DNA of 64,000 nt from Metabacillus endolithicus (GTDB taxonomy: Bacteria; Bacillota; Bacilli; Bacillales; Bacillaceae), in the NCBI RefSeq assembly GCF_023078335.1, contig NZ_CP095550.1, positions 4,322,001 through 4,386,000 on the forward strand, given 5' to 3'. Within the stretch, counting starts at the first letter, position 1, and each line of letters starts with the position of its first letter. A program made the translations under genes and the position numbers. The notes under the pieces are model-generated. The model saw only the letters and a list, made by a program, of their open reading frames with translations, did not search any database and was not told the DNA's origin. Below are positions 18,868 to 29,998 of this stretch, one piece after another.

Positions 18868-18905
18868 TAATAATAATTATCATTTAATAATTATAATAAT
18901 TATTA
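18868..18905 (+). promoter_or_regulatory. Tandem Fur-like and PerR-like boxes upstream of zosA
   Basis: TAATAATAATTATCA (18868-18882) matches the 7-1-7 Fur consensus TGATAATNATTATCA at 14 of 15 positions. TTATAATAATTATTA (18891-18905) matches the PerR consensus TTATAATNATTATAA at 14 of 15. They are spaced 23 bp centre to centre and end just upstream of the -35 element. B. subtilis zosA is known to be repressed by PerR. Confidence 0.75.
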
Positions 18906-18906
18906 C

Positions 18907-18934
18907 TTGAAAATAAAATGTTGTTTGCTATAAT
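18907..18934 (+). promoter_or_regulatory. Sigma-A promoter of zosA
   Basis: TTGAAA (18907-18912), a 16-bp spacer and the perfect TATAAT (18929-18934). Transcription would start near 18941, which rules out the in-frame start at 18918. Confidence 0.8.
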
Positions 18935-19043
18935 CATATTATACCTTAATTTAATCACATTTTGTTTGAATAGACCTAGGGAATTAATGAAAAATAAAGA
19001 CTTTGATTATGAATGTTATTCTCAATTAGAGAGGCGGATGATT

Positions 19044-20975
19044 ATGGAGACAAACACGGTAACTGGAATAAAACATCAAACAAATACGAAAAGTGAAAAT
19101 CACTTTCTTAAAAATTGGATGGAACATATAGAGCTTATTAATGCACTCATTTCTGGTATTTTAATAGGTTTTGGATGGTTTTATAACAATCAGGGAAATG
19201 AAGCAATCGCGATTCCACTGTTTATTTTAGCCTTTATTATAGGGGGATTTGCAAAAGCAAAGGAAGGGATAGAGGAAACAATAGCAGAGAAAAACTTGAA
19301 CGTTGAGCTGCTAATGATCTTTGCAGCAGTTGGTTCTGCTATTATAGGTTATTGGACAGAGGGTGCCATCCTTATTTTTATTTTTGCTCTAAGTGGTGCA
19401 TTGGAGACCTATACAATGAATAAAAGTCAACGGGAAATTTCTGCATTAATGAGTTTGCAGCCTGAAGAGGCAGTGCTGTTAGTTGACGGAAAGGAAAGTC
19501 GAATTCATGTATCTTCCTTAGATATTGGTGATACGATTTTAGTTAAACCTGGTGAAAGAATCGCAACAGATGGTTTTATACTAACTGGTAAAACAAATAT
19601 AGATCAATCTGCTATTACAGGAGAGTCTATGCCTGTTGAAAAAGATATAAATGATGAAGTATATGCTGGTACAGTTAATGGAAATGGGTCTATTACTGTA
19701 TCTGTTACGAAGAAAAGTACAGAAACAATGTTTCAAAAAATATTAGATCTAGTTCAATCTGCACAATCGGAAAAATCACCTTCCCAACAATTTATTGAAC
19801 GTTTTGAAGGCACATATGTAAAAGGAGTTTTATTATTAGTTGCTGCGATGATGGTATTACCACACTTTTTATTAGGGTGGACATGGAACGAAACAATATA
19901 TCGTGCACTTGTCTTGATGGTGGTGGCATCACCTTGTGCTTTAGTTGCATCGATTATGCCGGCAACTTTATCAGCTATTTCAAACGGGGCAAGAAATGGT
20001 CTCTTATTTAAAGGCGGTATGCATTTAGAGAGTTTAAGTAAAACAAATGTTGTTGTCTTTGATAAAACAGGAACTTTAACAAAAGGCGAGCCAGCTGTTA
20101 CAAATCTTATTACATCTGAAAATGTGAATCTTGAAGAATTCTACGAGGCAGTTCACTCAATTGAAAATCAATCAACACATCCACTTGCAAAAGCTATTGT
20201 TTCCAAAATGAACAAAGATTACCCAAATCTCCCGGCTAAAATGATCTCAGTGGATGAAAAGTCTGGATTTGGAGTAAGTGCAGTTATCAATGGAGTGAAT
20301 TGGAAAATCGGTAAGTCAGACTTTGTTGGACGAAGTTTAGCTGAGGCATATCAAGGTGGAATAAGTGAGCAACTTGCTAAAGAGGGAAAAACAATTGTAT
20401 ATGTTCTGCGTAATGATGAAATGATTGTACTAATTGCATTAAAGGATGTTTTAAGACAAGAGGCAAAGGCTGCAATTGAAACATTACAGCGAAATGGAAT
20501 TAAGACAGTTATGTTAACAGGTGATAGTCTTTCAACTGCAGAAGCAATCGCAAACGAGTTAAATGTGGATCTATTTAAGGCTGAATGTTTGCCTGAAGAC
20601 AAGGTGACAGAAATTAAAGCGTTAAAAGAGAGATACGGAACAGTAACAATGATTGGGGACGGCATTAATGATGCTCCAGCACTTGCCATTTCCGATGTTG
20701 GAATTGCAATGGGGGAAGGGACAGATGTTGCACTGGAAACAGCAGATATTGTTTTGATGAAAAATGAACTTTCAAAGCTTACAAATGCGTTGAAATTGTC
20801 AAAAAAGATGAACAGTATTGTAAAACAAAATATTGTATTTTCTATGTCTGTTATTGCGTTATTAATTTGTTCCAACTTCCTCCAAGTACTGGATTTACCT
20901 CTAGGTGTTATTGGACACGAAGGAAGTACCATTTTGGTTATTTTGAATGGACTACGATTATTAAGAGGGATATAG
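19044..20975 (+). CDS. zosA: P1B-type metal-transporting ATPase ZosA (zinc)
   Basis: ZosA is a heavy-metal P-type ATPase of the plasma membrane, linked in B. subtilis to zinc uptake under peroxide stress. The 643-residue protein lacks an N-terminal metal-binding domain. It has the TGES actuator motif, the intramembrane SPC motif (near residue 296), DKTGTLT with Asp340 as phosphorylation site, HP (STHPLAK) and GDGIND. ATG 19044 has AGAGAGG nine bases upstream and gives the family N-terminus. The PerR/Fur-like boxes support oxidative or metal control. A terminator follows. Confidence 0.9.
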   Translation: METNTVTGIKHQTNTKSENHFLKNWMEHIELINALISGILIGFGWFYNNQGNEAIAIPLFILAFIIGGFAKAKEGIEETIAEKNLNVELLMIFAAVGSAIIGYWTEGAILIFIFALSGALETYTMNKSQREISALMSLQPEEAVLLVDGKESRIHVSSLDIGDTILVKPGERIATDGFILTGKTNIDQSAITGESMPVEKDINDEVYAGTVNGNGSITVSVTKKSTETMFQKILDLVQSAQSEKSPSQQFIERFEGTYVKGVLLLVAAMMVLPHFLLGWTWNETIYRALVLMVVASPCALVASIMPATLSAISNGARNGLLFKGGMHLESLSKTNVVVFDKTGTLTKGEPAVTNLITSENVNLEEFYEAVHSIENQSTHPLAKAIVSKMNKDYPNLPAKMISVDEKSGFGVSAVINGVNWKIGKSDFVGRSLAEAYQGGISEQLAKEGKTIVYVLRNDEMIVLIALKDVLRQEAKAAIETLQRNGIKTVMLTGDSLSTAEAIANELNVDLFKAECLPEDKVTEIKALKERYGTVTMIGDGINDAPALAISDVGIAMGEGTDVALETADIVLMKNELSKLTNALKLSKKMNSIVKQNIVFSMSVIALLICSNFLQVLDLPLGVIGHEGSTILVILNGLRLLRGI

Positions 20976-20983
20976 AAAGAGCA

Positions 20984-21032
20984 AAGAGGGTGATTTCATA
21001 CACTAAAAAGGGTATAAGTCTCCCTCTTTTTT
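20984..21032 (+). terminator. Terminator of zosA
   Basis: AAGAGGG (20984-20990) and CCCTCTT (21022-21028) enclose a long loop and are followed by TTTT. Confidence 0.6.
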
Positions 21033-21044
21033 ATTTCTTACAGT

Positions 21045-21260
21045 TTATGTTGATTCTTTTGGTGTGTTAACTGCTCCTTCTTCTTCATCTGGACGGTTGC
21101 TAACAATGATATATGAAATAACAAAGCAGCAAAAGCCAATAATCCATCCAAAAATCGTACTATAGTAAAAGGTGTCAATTAATGACATTCCTATAAAAGG
21201 AGCCATAACCCCTATGATACAAAGTATAGAAACTAAATGACGTTTTACCCAATGAAGCAA
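21045..21260 (-). CDS. Small membrane protein, about 71 residues
   Basis: The minus-strand frame could open at ATG 21296, but that start has no ribosome-binding site. A TTG at 21260 has AAGGAG eight bases upstream and gives a 71-residue protein with two membrane spans (VSILCIIGVMAPFIGMSLI and FGWIIGFCCFVISYIIV) and an acidic tail. No family is recognised. It is convergent with zosA and precedes the carotenoid-type genes on the same strand. Confidence 0.55.
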   Translation of the reverse strand: MLHWVKRHLVSILCIIGVMAPFIGMSLIDTFYYSTIFGWIIGFCCFVISYIIVSNRPDEEEGAVNTPKEST

Positions 21261-21364
21261 TACGAACAACTCCTTAGTAGGAAGAAAGATAGACATATAA
21301 TGTTATTATACAAGAAAAAGAACTTTTGGAGTATCAATGAAATATTAAGAACATGTTACAAATA

Positions 21365-22480
21365 TTAGTGATATTTACGACCTTTCCATATATAACCCTT
21401 TTTCATAATTGATGTAACCATTGAAGAGATTAGTAATGCGATAAAGAATGTTGCAATTAAAGGCATTGCAAAACTGATTGATACATTTTGTTTGGTTTTT
21501 CGATCAACAAACCCTTTTTGTGAAACAATAAGAAAGTAAGGTAAAATATTAGATATAGTAATATAATCTTTAACCAGTAAATTGTATACTTCATAGACGA
21601 CAAGTAAACCGGGAAAGATAAAGAAACAAGAATAAAAGGAAATAAGAATAATAGCTAAAAAACGAGAACGCCCAATTCCGACAAAAGTATTCTTTTTAAA
21701 CCCTTCCCATACTTCTTTATTATTCTTATACATGTAGCATGTAACAAAAGAAGTTATATTGGACAGTATGACTTTGTAGCCTTGCTTTTTCATAAGCCTA
21801 GCTAAATGAACATCATCAAGCAAGGAATTTTTAATGGTTTCGTGACCACCAATAGAAAAATATGCTTGTCGTTCAAATAACATAAACGACCCGTGTGCGG
21901 CAGCAGCGGAAGACATTTGCGTATAGTTTGCTAAAAAAAGCGGTAAATGGAAATAAATTAAAAAATGCTGCATGGGAACAAGCCATTTTTCTAAAAGATG
22001 ATGTACTGGAAAACGTGGAAAGCCAGTGATTAGATGACCATTTTGTTTATCAAGCATATGAATAACGGATTGAATAACATCTGGACTTAATCGAATATCT
22101 GCATCTAAAAATAAAAAATAATCACCTTTTGCATGCTTACTTAATTGGTTACATGCATGAACTTTTCCTGTCCAGCCTTGGGGTAAATCAGTTCCATAGA
22201 GTAAAGTAAAACGCTTATCGTTCGATATTAAAGACTTAATAATTGATGATGTTCGATCTGATGATTGATCATCAAGTAAATGAAATTCTAGGTTTTGATA
22301 AGTTAATTTTTTTAGAGATGTAATAAGCTCCATTGCATTGTCTTCTTCGTTGCGTAAGGGTATTAAAATGGAGACAAGTTTATTGTGATTAACTTTTTGT
22401 TTTTTTACTTCAGGCATAAAGAAAGAGTTGAAAATGGTCCAAATCAAAAACAAACTTAAAATGATGATATAGATAAGCAT
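21365..22480 (-). CDS. Family 2 glycosyltransferase (CrtQ-like)
   Basis: The 371-residue protein has an N-terminal membrane anchor (residues 1-20), a GT-A domain with LLDDQSSDRT and the DxD motif LDADIRL, an acceptor-side DDVHLARLMKKQG, and two to three C-terminal membrane spans. That layout matches the glycosyltransferase that glycosylates 4,4'-diaponeurosporenoate in staphyloxanthin-type pathways. It lies directly behind a carotenoid desaturase-type gene, which supports the link. ATG 22480 has ACGGGGGATC upstream. The acceptor cannot be proven. Confidence 0.75.
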   Translation of the reverse strand: MLIYIIILSLFLIWTIFNSFFMPEVKKQKVNHNKLVSILIPLRNEEDNAMELITSLKKLTYQNLEFHLLDDQSSDRTSSIIKSLISNDKRFTLLYGTDLPQGWTGKVHACNQLSKHAKGDYFLFLDADIRLSPDVIQSVIHMLDKQNGHLITGFPRFPVHHLLEKWLVPMQHFLIYFHLPLFLANYTQMSSAAAAHGSFMLFERQAYFSIGGHETIKNSLLDDVHLARLMKKQGYKVILSNITSFVTCYMYKNNKEVWEGFKKNTFVGIGRSRFLAIILISFYSCFFIFPGLLVVYEVYNLLVKDYITISNILPYFLIVSQKGFVDRKTKQNVSISFAMPLIATFFIALLISSMVTSIMKKGYIWKGRKYH

Positions 22481-22560
22481 AATGATCCCCCGTTTTCCGT
22501 TTATCAAATATATTGTACTGACTAGGGAGAGATTTTACATTTTTTAAGGTGCTTCAGTTA

Positions 22561-22595
22561 AAAAAACCACGTAGATTGATATGTTATCTACATGG
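22561..22595 (-). terminator. Terminator of the desaturase-like gene
   Basis: On the minus strand CCATGTAGAT and ATCTACGTGG enclose a nine-base loop, followed by TTTTTTT. Confidence 0.75.
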
Positions 22596-22608
22596 GTACG
22601 TACACAAG

Positions 22609-24119
22609 CTAGCCGATTTCTCTTTCATGATCATATTTCAAATCGTTTTCTAAAATAAGATCTGCGGTAAGTTGACCTGATAATGTTACCATAGGTACTC
22701 CTCCTCCAGGATGTGTTGATCCTCCTACAAAGTAAAGATTTTGTAAGTATGAGCTTTTACTAGGAAATTTAAAACCACCGTTTTTCTTCCGGTCTGTGGC
22801 AACGCCATAAATGGAGCCGCCATTTGCGCCGTATAATTGCTGAAGGTCATTAGGTGTAAACATGTATTCAAATTCGATGGAATTTGATAAATCTGTAACA
22901 CCCATTTTTTCAAGTTTAGCCATAATTATTTCCCGGTATTCTAATGCTTTATTATCCCATGTTTCTCCTTCTTTTAATGGGGGTACATGAGTTAAAACAA
23001 ATAAGTTTTCCTTGCCCTCAGGTGCTTGTGTTGGATCAGATTTTGAGGATATTCCAACATAAATTGTTGGATCTTCTGGCGGTGTTTCCTCATTGTAAAG
23101 TTGATTAAACTCTTTTTCAGGTGATGCTGAAAAGAAAAAATTATGATGTGTAAGATGTTCGTATTTTTTATTAACTCCTAATAATAGTACTAGGCCGGAA
23201 ACAGTTGGAGGGAACTTCTCCTGTTCCTGATTAAAATCAGGATGTAAAGAGTGATTCTCTAGCAATGTTTGATAAGTAGGTACAACCTCTAAATTGGAGA
23301 CTATAATGTCAGCTTCTACTATTTGTCCATTTTCAAGCTCTACGCCTGTTGCTTTTTTCCATTTGATATGATCTTTTTTACTTTTGTGTTTAGATGTACA
23401 TTAACTTGTAATTCATGTAAGACCTTCGACATCGCGTTTGCAATTTCATACATGCCTCCATCAACATAATATATTCCAAGTCCTAATTGAACATGTGCTA
23501 ACTGTGATAAAACGGCAGGAGCATGATAGGGTGAAGACCCGATATACATGATTAAAAAATTAAACAATTGCTGAATTTTTTTATCTTTAAAGAATTTACG
23601 TGTTCCTTGGTGCATTGTTTTCATCGGATCCATTGATAATAATTCTTTAACCGTATGCATGGATCTTAAATCCTGTAGTCCACTTAAACTTTTTTTGTAA
23701 ACACTTTTTAAGCTGTATTCATACATTTTGCTACAATAATTTAAATAATTGAAAAGCTCACCTGCGTCTTCTTTAGATACTGATCTTAGTTGTCTAATTA
23801 ACTCAGGTAAATCACTTGTAAGTTCGATGGTCGTGCCGTCTTCAAAAAATGTTTTCCACTGTGGCTCGATTCTTTTCAATTTAATATAGTCTGTAAGGTT
23901 TCGATTGGCATTTTGAAATAATTGTTCAAGTACCCATGGCATGGTTAGAATAGAAGGTCCCGTATCAAAAGAAAACCCTTTTCCACCTCTTTTGTTCATC
24001 TTTCCGCCAAGTCGCTCGCCTTTTTCAATAATCGTAACATCATAGTTATCTAAAGCAAGACGTATACCTGCTGACATCCCACCTAAACCTCCACCGATGA
24101 TAATAACTTTTTTGTTCAT
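22609..24119 (-). pseudogene. Phytoene desaturase family oxidoreductase (CrtN/CrtP-like), single frameshift
   Basis: The FAD-dependent enzyme reads from ATG 24119 (RBS GGAGG) as MNKKVIIIGGGLGGMSAGI, a perfect dinucleotide-binding fold, then GGKMNKRGGKGFSFDTGPS. The frame stops at 23340, but the adjacent frame continues as ATGVELENGQIVEADIIVSN through to GGSTHPGGGVPMVTLSGQL, the conserved C-terminal FAD motif. The break is in a run of six T (plus strand 23353-23358); one more base restores a normal 503-residue protein. It would desaturate or oxidise a C30 or C40 carotene. No phytoene synthase-type gene is nearby. Confidence 0.82.
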
Positions 24120-24325
24120 TTTTTCCTCCAAAAGTTTATAGTAAAGTAATGTGAAAAATGACTTCTATAAAAACTCATTTTATCCATCATTTTCCTATTC
24201 GAGACAGTATATTTCTTTCTTAATTGATATTTTTTAACACAGTAGTTCCTAAGGGTTGTGTTAAATTGTACTTTTTTATGTTCATTGCTATCATGTAAAG
24301 AGAAGTGTAGAAGGGTAGTGAAATA

Positions 24326-25429
24326 ATGAAAAATCGTATAGAAAATGTAATGAAATGGCTTCAAGCACAAGACATAGATATGTGTTTTGTTCAATCTAAA
24401 GAAAATGTCTTTTATTTAACTCATTTTTATACTGACCCACATGAAAGACTATTGGGGGTTTTTATATTTAAAGAAGCTGATCCTATTATGGTTTGTCCAA
24501 ATATGGAGATTAATCAGGCAAAGGCAGCTGGATGGGAAAATGAAATGATTGGTTATAGTGATCACGAAGATCCATGGGAGTTAATTAAGGAAAGAGTGAA
24601 ACTTAGATATAAACATTCTTTAAATAAAGTTGCAGTGGAAATAGATACTATTTCTTACAGTAGGGTTGAAAAGTTAAAACAACTTTCTAATGAAGATGTT
24701 CAAATTGTTACAGCTGAGGACATGTTAAATCAACTTAGACTAATAAAGGACAAAAGTGAAATTAAAATTTTAACTGAAGCTGCTAAACTTGCAGACTATG
24801 GAGTCCAAATTGGAGTAGAGGCTCTTAAAAGTGGCGTTACTGAAATGGATGTATTGGCCACGATTGAATACGAGCTAAAGAAAAAAGGGATAAGAGAAAT
24901 GTCTTTTTCAACAATGGTATTGTTCGGAGAAAAGTCGGGGGATCCTCATGGTAATCCAGGATTGACGCAACTTACTGATGGAGATTTTGTATTATTTGAT
25001 CTAGGTGTTGTATTAGATGGTTATTGCTCCGACATTACAAGAACCTTTGTGTATAAACAGGCTGATGAAAAGCAAGAAGAAATTTATCATACTGTATTAC
25101 AGTCGCAATTAGCTGCACTGGAAGCAAGTAAACCTGGTACACGAATTGGCGATTTAGATGAAATAGCTAGAAAAGTTATAACAGATGCAGGTTATGGCGA
25201 TTATTTCCCACATCGACTTGGGCATGGATTAGGAATTAATGTTCATGAATATCCTTCTATGAGTCATATCAATGACAACTTGTTAACAGAAGGGATGGTT
25301 TATACAATCGAACCTGGAATATACATTCCTTCAATTGGAGGAGTACGTATCGAAGATGATGTGTTAATAACCGAAGATGGGTATAAAACTTTAACAACAT
25401 TTCCTAAGAATCTTACTGTAATAAAATAA
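24326..25429 (+). CDS. ykvY: M24 family Xaa-Pro dipeptidase (YkvY)
   Basis: This 367-residue cytoplasmic metallopeptidase has a creatinase-like N-terminal domain (1-130) and the pita-bread catalytic domain. The five metal ligands are visible: Asp in LFDLGVVLDG, Asp in YCSDITRTF, His in RLGHGLGINVHE, Glu in TIEPGIYIP and Glu in VRIEDDVLI. It hydrolyses X-Pro dipeptides. The start has GAAGGGTAG upstream. Divergent from the desaturase gene; synteny agrees with B. subtilis. Confidence 0.9.
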   Translation: MKNRIENVMKWLQAQDIDMCFVQSKENVFYLTHFYTDPHERLLGVFIFKEADPIMVCPNMEINQAKAAGWENEMIGYSDHEDPWELIKERVKLRYKHSLNKVAVEIDTISYSRVEKLKQLSNEDVQIVTAEDMLNQLRLIKDKSEIKILTEAAKLADYGVQIGVEALKSGVTEMDVLATIEYELKKKGIREMSFSTMVLFGEKSGDPHGNPGLTQLTDGDFVLFDLGVVLDGYCSDITRTFVYKQADEKQEEIYHTVLQSQLAALEASKPGTRIGDLDEIARKVITDAGYGDYFPHRLGHGLGINVHEYPSMSHINDNLLTEGMVYTIEPGIYIPSIGGVRIEDDVLITEDGYKTLTTFPKNLTVIK

Positions 25430-25463
25430 CCAAAGTGCATAAAAGGGATTGACATAATTTAAG

Positions 25464-26180
25464 ATGAGAAATAAATTAACCATCCTATTTTTCTCGATGC
25501 TTATGTTTTTACTAACAATAGCATGCTCTGCAAATCAAGATAGCAAAGACCTTGTTTCTGCGAAAGTGGCAAAGGTCGTAGACGGTGATACATTAAACGT
25601 TATGATTAGCGGTAAAGAAGAAACAATACGATTACTATTAGTAGATACTCCTGAGACGGTTCACCCTTCTAAACCTGTTCAACCGTTTGGGCCAGAGGCA
25701 AGTAACTATTTAAAAAAGCTGTTAAATGGAAAAGAAGTCCAGGTTGAATTAGGAATAGGTGAACGTGATAAATATGGCAGGTTGTTGGCATATGTGTATA
25801 TTGATGAACAAATGGTAAATAAGATGCTTTTGCAAAAAGGTTTAGCTAGAGTGGCTTATGTGTTTGAACCTAACACAAAATACATTGATGAATTCAATTC
25901 GATTCAAAAGCAAGCTCAACAAAATGAAGTTGGAATTTGGAGTATTGAAAACTATGCAACAGATGAAGGTTTCCAGACAACACTAAATGAAGACCGAAAC
26001 GAATTAAATCCAAGCTTACAAGTGGATGAAAAGTGTACAATTAAGGGGAACATTAATTCAAAGGGTGAAAAAATCTTTCATACAGAGCAATCTCCTTCAT
26101 ATGAATTGACAAAGCTCGAAGAAATGTTTTGTACAGAAGATGAAGCCATAGCGGCAGGATATCGAGCAGTTAAAAGATAA
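25464..26180 (+). CDS. Secreted thermonuclease (SNase) lipoprotein
   Basis: This 238-residue protein has a signal peptide with a lipobox (LTIAC, Cys21) and a staphylococcal nuclease domain (about 33-155) with the Arg and Asp of IRLLLVDTPET and the RDKYGRLLAYVY segment. A C-terminal cysteine-paired module (about 190-235, CTIKGNI ... MFCTEDEAIAAGYRAVK) resembles the short sunset/excalibur-type extracellular domain. It would degrade extracellular nucleic acids at the cell surface. It is 34 bases behind the dipeptidase and ends in a strong terminator. Confidence 0.88.
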   Translation: MRNKLTILFFSMLMFLLTIACSANQDSKDLVSAKVAKVVDGDTLNVMISGKEETIRLLLVDTPETVHPSKPVQPFGPEASNYLKKLLNGKEVQVELGIGERDKYGRLLAYVYIDEQMVNKMLLQKGLARVAYVFEPNTKYIDEFNSIQKQAQQNEVGIWSIENYATDEGFQTTLNEDRNELNPSLQVDEKCTIKGNINSKGEKIFHTEQSPSYELTKLEEMFCTEDEAIAAGYRAVKR

Positions 26181-26217
26181 CACAAAAGGGATTCAATTTT
26201 TGAATCCCTTTTGTGTT
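26179..26217 (+). terminator. Terminator of the nuclease gene
   Basis: AACACAAAAGGGATTCAA and TTGAATCCCTTTTGTGTT form a near-perfect 18-bp stem around a short T-rich loop. It includes the stop codon and can also serve the opposite strand. Confidence 0.85.
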
Positions 26218-26281
26218 ATATAGAAGGATCTGTAACATCTATGTTTTTGCTTACAGACCTGCCAGTTGTCGATGTTCTTTA

Positions 26282-27310
26282 TCAAATAAAAGTAATGAAG
26301 GATTTGATTTTTGGCTTTCCAATAAAATATCCTTGTGCTAAATCAATACCAATTTCCTTTAAAAATTGAAATTCTTCTTTAGTTTCAATACCTTCACCTA
26401 ACACTGTAATACCTAGTTCTTTTGCTAAGTTCATTACACCGAGTAAAAAAGTTTGATTGTCTTTGCTAATATGACAATCTTGAATATACATTCTATCAAT
26501 TTTTATATAATCAGGACGAAGCTTAGAAAGCATATCTAATGTAGAATATCCGGCACCAACATCGTCCAATGCAACTTTCATACCGTGTTCTCTATATGTT
26601 TCTAGAATTGATTTTAAATGTTGTACATCATGTATCTTCTCTGTCTCTACTACTTCAAACACGAGGTCATTTGGATCCACATTGTATTTTTCAACAATTT
26701 GAAATGTGTGTTTTAAGCAATGTGCAGGGTTATATATTGTAGATGGTAAGAAGTTGATGAAGCTTTTAATTCCTTGTGGGATACGATTAGTTCGAGATTC
26801 TATGGCTATCTCACGAGCCTTTTTATCTAAAATGGAATGCATTTCTGTTTTTCTGGCAACTTCAAAAAGTTGACTTGGAAAAATCGAATGATCCTTTACC
26901 CTTAGAAGTGATTCATATCCATAAATATCACCACTGTCCATATTAATAATGGGCTGCAGATAACTAATAAACTCTCCATTTTTTATAATGTTAACTGTAT
27001 TTTCATGAAAAGTGTGTTCATATATTGTTTGTAATGAATAACTTTCAAAAGGTCCCGGCACTTCTTCCTGGTGTATGGCTCCTTTAAATTCTTCAAGAGT
27101 ATTACCCAACTCATAATGGATAAAAGAAAGAAACTCCTTTAATGCACTTTTTGACTCAAAAGCTTTAATAAAATGATTTGTATTAACCTGTTTAAAATAA
27201 AGTTTCGTCAAGGTTTTTGTTAATTTATCATGCTTGCTAGGAAATATTGATAAAAAACCTTGATTATGTATTTTAAGAGGTTGAAAGCAGGATCTACAAT
27301 AATTGACCAT
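26282..27310 (-). CDS. EAL domain protein, probable cyclic di-GMP phosphodiesterase
   Basis: The 342-residue soluble protein has an N-terminal CRSC pair and about 85 residues of unassigned sequence, then an EAL domain (about 95-340). The catalytic set looks complete: Glu in YESLLR, Asn in INFLP, Glu in VFEVVETE, the Asp pair in LDDVGAGYS, Lys in DYIKID, Glu in GEGIET and Gln in AQGYF. An active phosphodiesterase is therefore expected. ATG 27310 has CGAGGG seven bases upstream; the in-frame ATG at 27334 is weaker. A GGDEF protein lies at the other end of the window. Confidence 0.88.
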   Translation of the reverse strand: MVNYCRSCFQPLKIHNQGFLSIFPSKHDKLTKTLTKLYFKQVNTNHFIKAFESKSALKEFLSFIHYELGNTLEEFKGAIHQEEVPGPFESYSLQTIYEHTFHENTVNIIKNGEFISYLQPIINMDSGDIYGYESLLRVKDHSIFPSQLFEVARKTEMHSILDKKAREIAIESRTNRIPQGIKSFINFLPSTIYNPAHCLKHTFQIVEKYNVDPNDLVFEVVETEKIHDVQHLKSILETYREHGMKVALDDVGAGYSTLDMLSKLRPDYIKIDRMYIQDCHISKDNQTFLLGVMNLAKELGITVLGEGIETKEEFQFLKEIGIDLAQGYFIGKPKIKSFITFI

Positions 27311-27575
27311 CTTTATCCCTCGATTCAATATCATATTTTAGATTGATTTTATTTTACCAAAGATTATACAAAAGTTAAACAAAAATAATTCACGAATGGA
27401 ATTATTAATTTATATTAGTGAATTGATTAACTTGTCCAATGTTTGGGTATAGCATAAAAATAAAAGGAAATTTAAATGAGTTCTTTTGACATTGTTTATT
27501 TAAACTGAGAGCATTCTAACCGAAGTGTTTTGGTTAAAAAGATAAAAATGGGAAAGTTTAAAGGAGTGATGGTAG

Positions 27576-29196
<1,621 letters not shown>

Positions 29197-29231
29197 GATA
29201 TAGTCTAGAATAATAAAGCTTATCATTGACA

Positions 29232-29270
29232 GAGGCTGACTGTTTCAAGTGAACAGTCAGCCTCCTTTTT
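29232..29270 (+). terminator. Terminator of the phosphofructokinase gene
   Basis: GAGGCTGACTGTT and AACAGTCAGCCTC pair perfectly around a six-base loop, followed by CTTTTTG. Confidence 0.88.
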
Positions 29271-29746
29271 GTTGAAAGTCGAGAAACCATATTCAGTATA
29301 CTTTCACGACCTTCTTTTCTTGTTGTTTATGTAAGCTTTTTAGCTTTTAATTGATTTTTTTGTTAAAGTCTATTTTATTGACGCCTTAAGATATAAAGCC
29401 TGCCTCTCTTATATCGTTGCGGCTCCTTGGCCGCGCCACTGATTATGCGTCTTGTAGTTGTATCATGATGTTGCTTCATTGCGCGCTTAATTATGTAATA
29501 CCCATATTGACCATTACAAAACATAGAGACAAGCTATTTTTGAGAATTTAAGTTAACAGAACTACAATCATCCTATGCTGTTTATGGAAAAAATGTTATT
29601 GAGAAGAGGAATTATCAACGATTGATCTGCAAATCCTTCTATCTAAAATAAACAAAGTCTTCTTTTAAAGCTGACTAAGGTTATCCAAGATAAATATTTG
29701 CCGAGGAAGGACTGTTTGCGGGATAAAGTAAATACTTTGATAATTC
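29271..29746. other. 476-bp region with no convincing gene
   Basis: Stops are frequent in all frames. A 34-codon minus-strand frame (29375-29479) has no ribosome-binding site. GCGGC-TCCTTG-GCCGC (29428-29443) is a small hairpin. Nothing else is recognised; this may be decayed sequence or hold an unlisted RNA. Confidence 0.5.
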
Positions 29747-29962
29747 CTAAATTGCTTTTAAAGAAGGGTCCATTCCTGCAGAAAGTACATTTTTAAGTGA
29801 AAAGGTACGAATTTCTTTTCGTAAATAACAATAAGCTATTATTTTCTCATTTGTCATTTTTCGAATAAGTATTTTTCTTTTTGAAAAGCTTCCTGATGCT
29901 GATAAGTAAATAATTGTGATCGGCAATTTGTTTTCTAAACTTAATTTTAAAAAGTATTTCAT
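29747..29962 (-). CDS. Solo WYL-domain-like small protein under LexA-like boxes
   Basis: The 71-residue protein starts MKYFLKLSLENKLPITIIY and ends near IIAYCYLRKEIRTFSLKNVLSAG. The second half fits the WYL signature (aromatic-Leu-Arg, then an Arg-x-Phe-x-Leu-x-x-Val/Ile pattern) of Sm-like WYL ligand-binding domains, here without the usual HTH. ATG 29962 follows GGAGGTG; the frame's earlier ATG is less well placed. Two LexA-like boxes lie 37-80 bases upstream, so SOS control is likely. A role in the DNA damage response is an inference. Confidence 0.6.
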   Translation of the reverse strand: MKYFLKLSLENKLPITIIYLSASGSFSKRKILIRKMTNEKIIAYCYLRKEIRTFSLKNVLSAGMDPSLKAI

Positions 29963-29998
29963 AAGAACACCTCCATCTGTCTTCATCTCTATTATATA

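Noticed and set aside
18918..19043. In-frame N-terminal extension of ZosA from 18918
   Set aside because: It begins between the -35 and -10 elements of the promoter, lacks a ribosome-binding site and has no counterpart in ZosA proteins; ATG 19044 is well placed.
22609..24119. Two separate desaturase genes
   Set aside because: The two frames meet at a T-run, conserved motifs continue without loss, and one added base gives a single normal-length protein.
29375..29479. 34-codon basic frame on the minus strand (MKQHHDTTTRRIISGAAKEP at the start)
   Set aside because: No ribosome-binding site, no recognised family, and it lies in a stretch full of stops.
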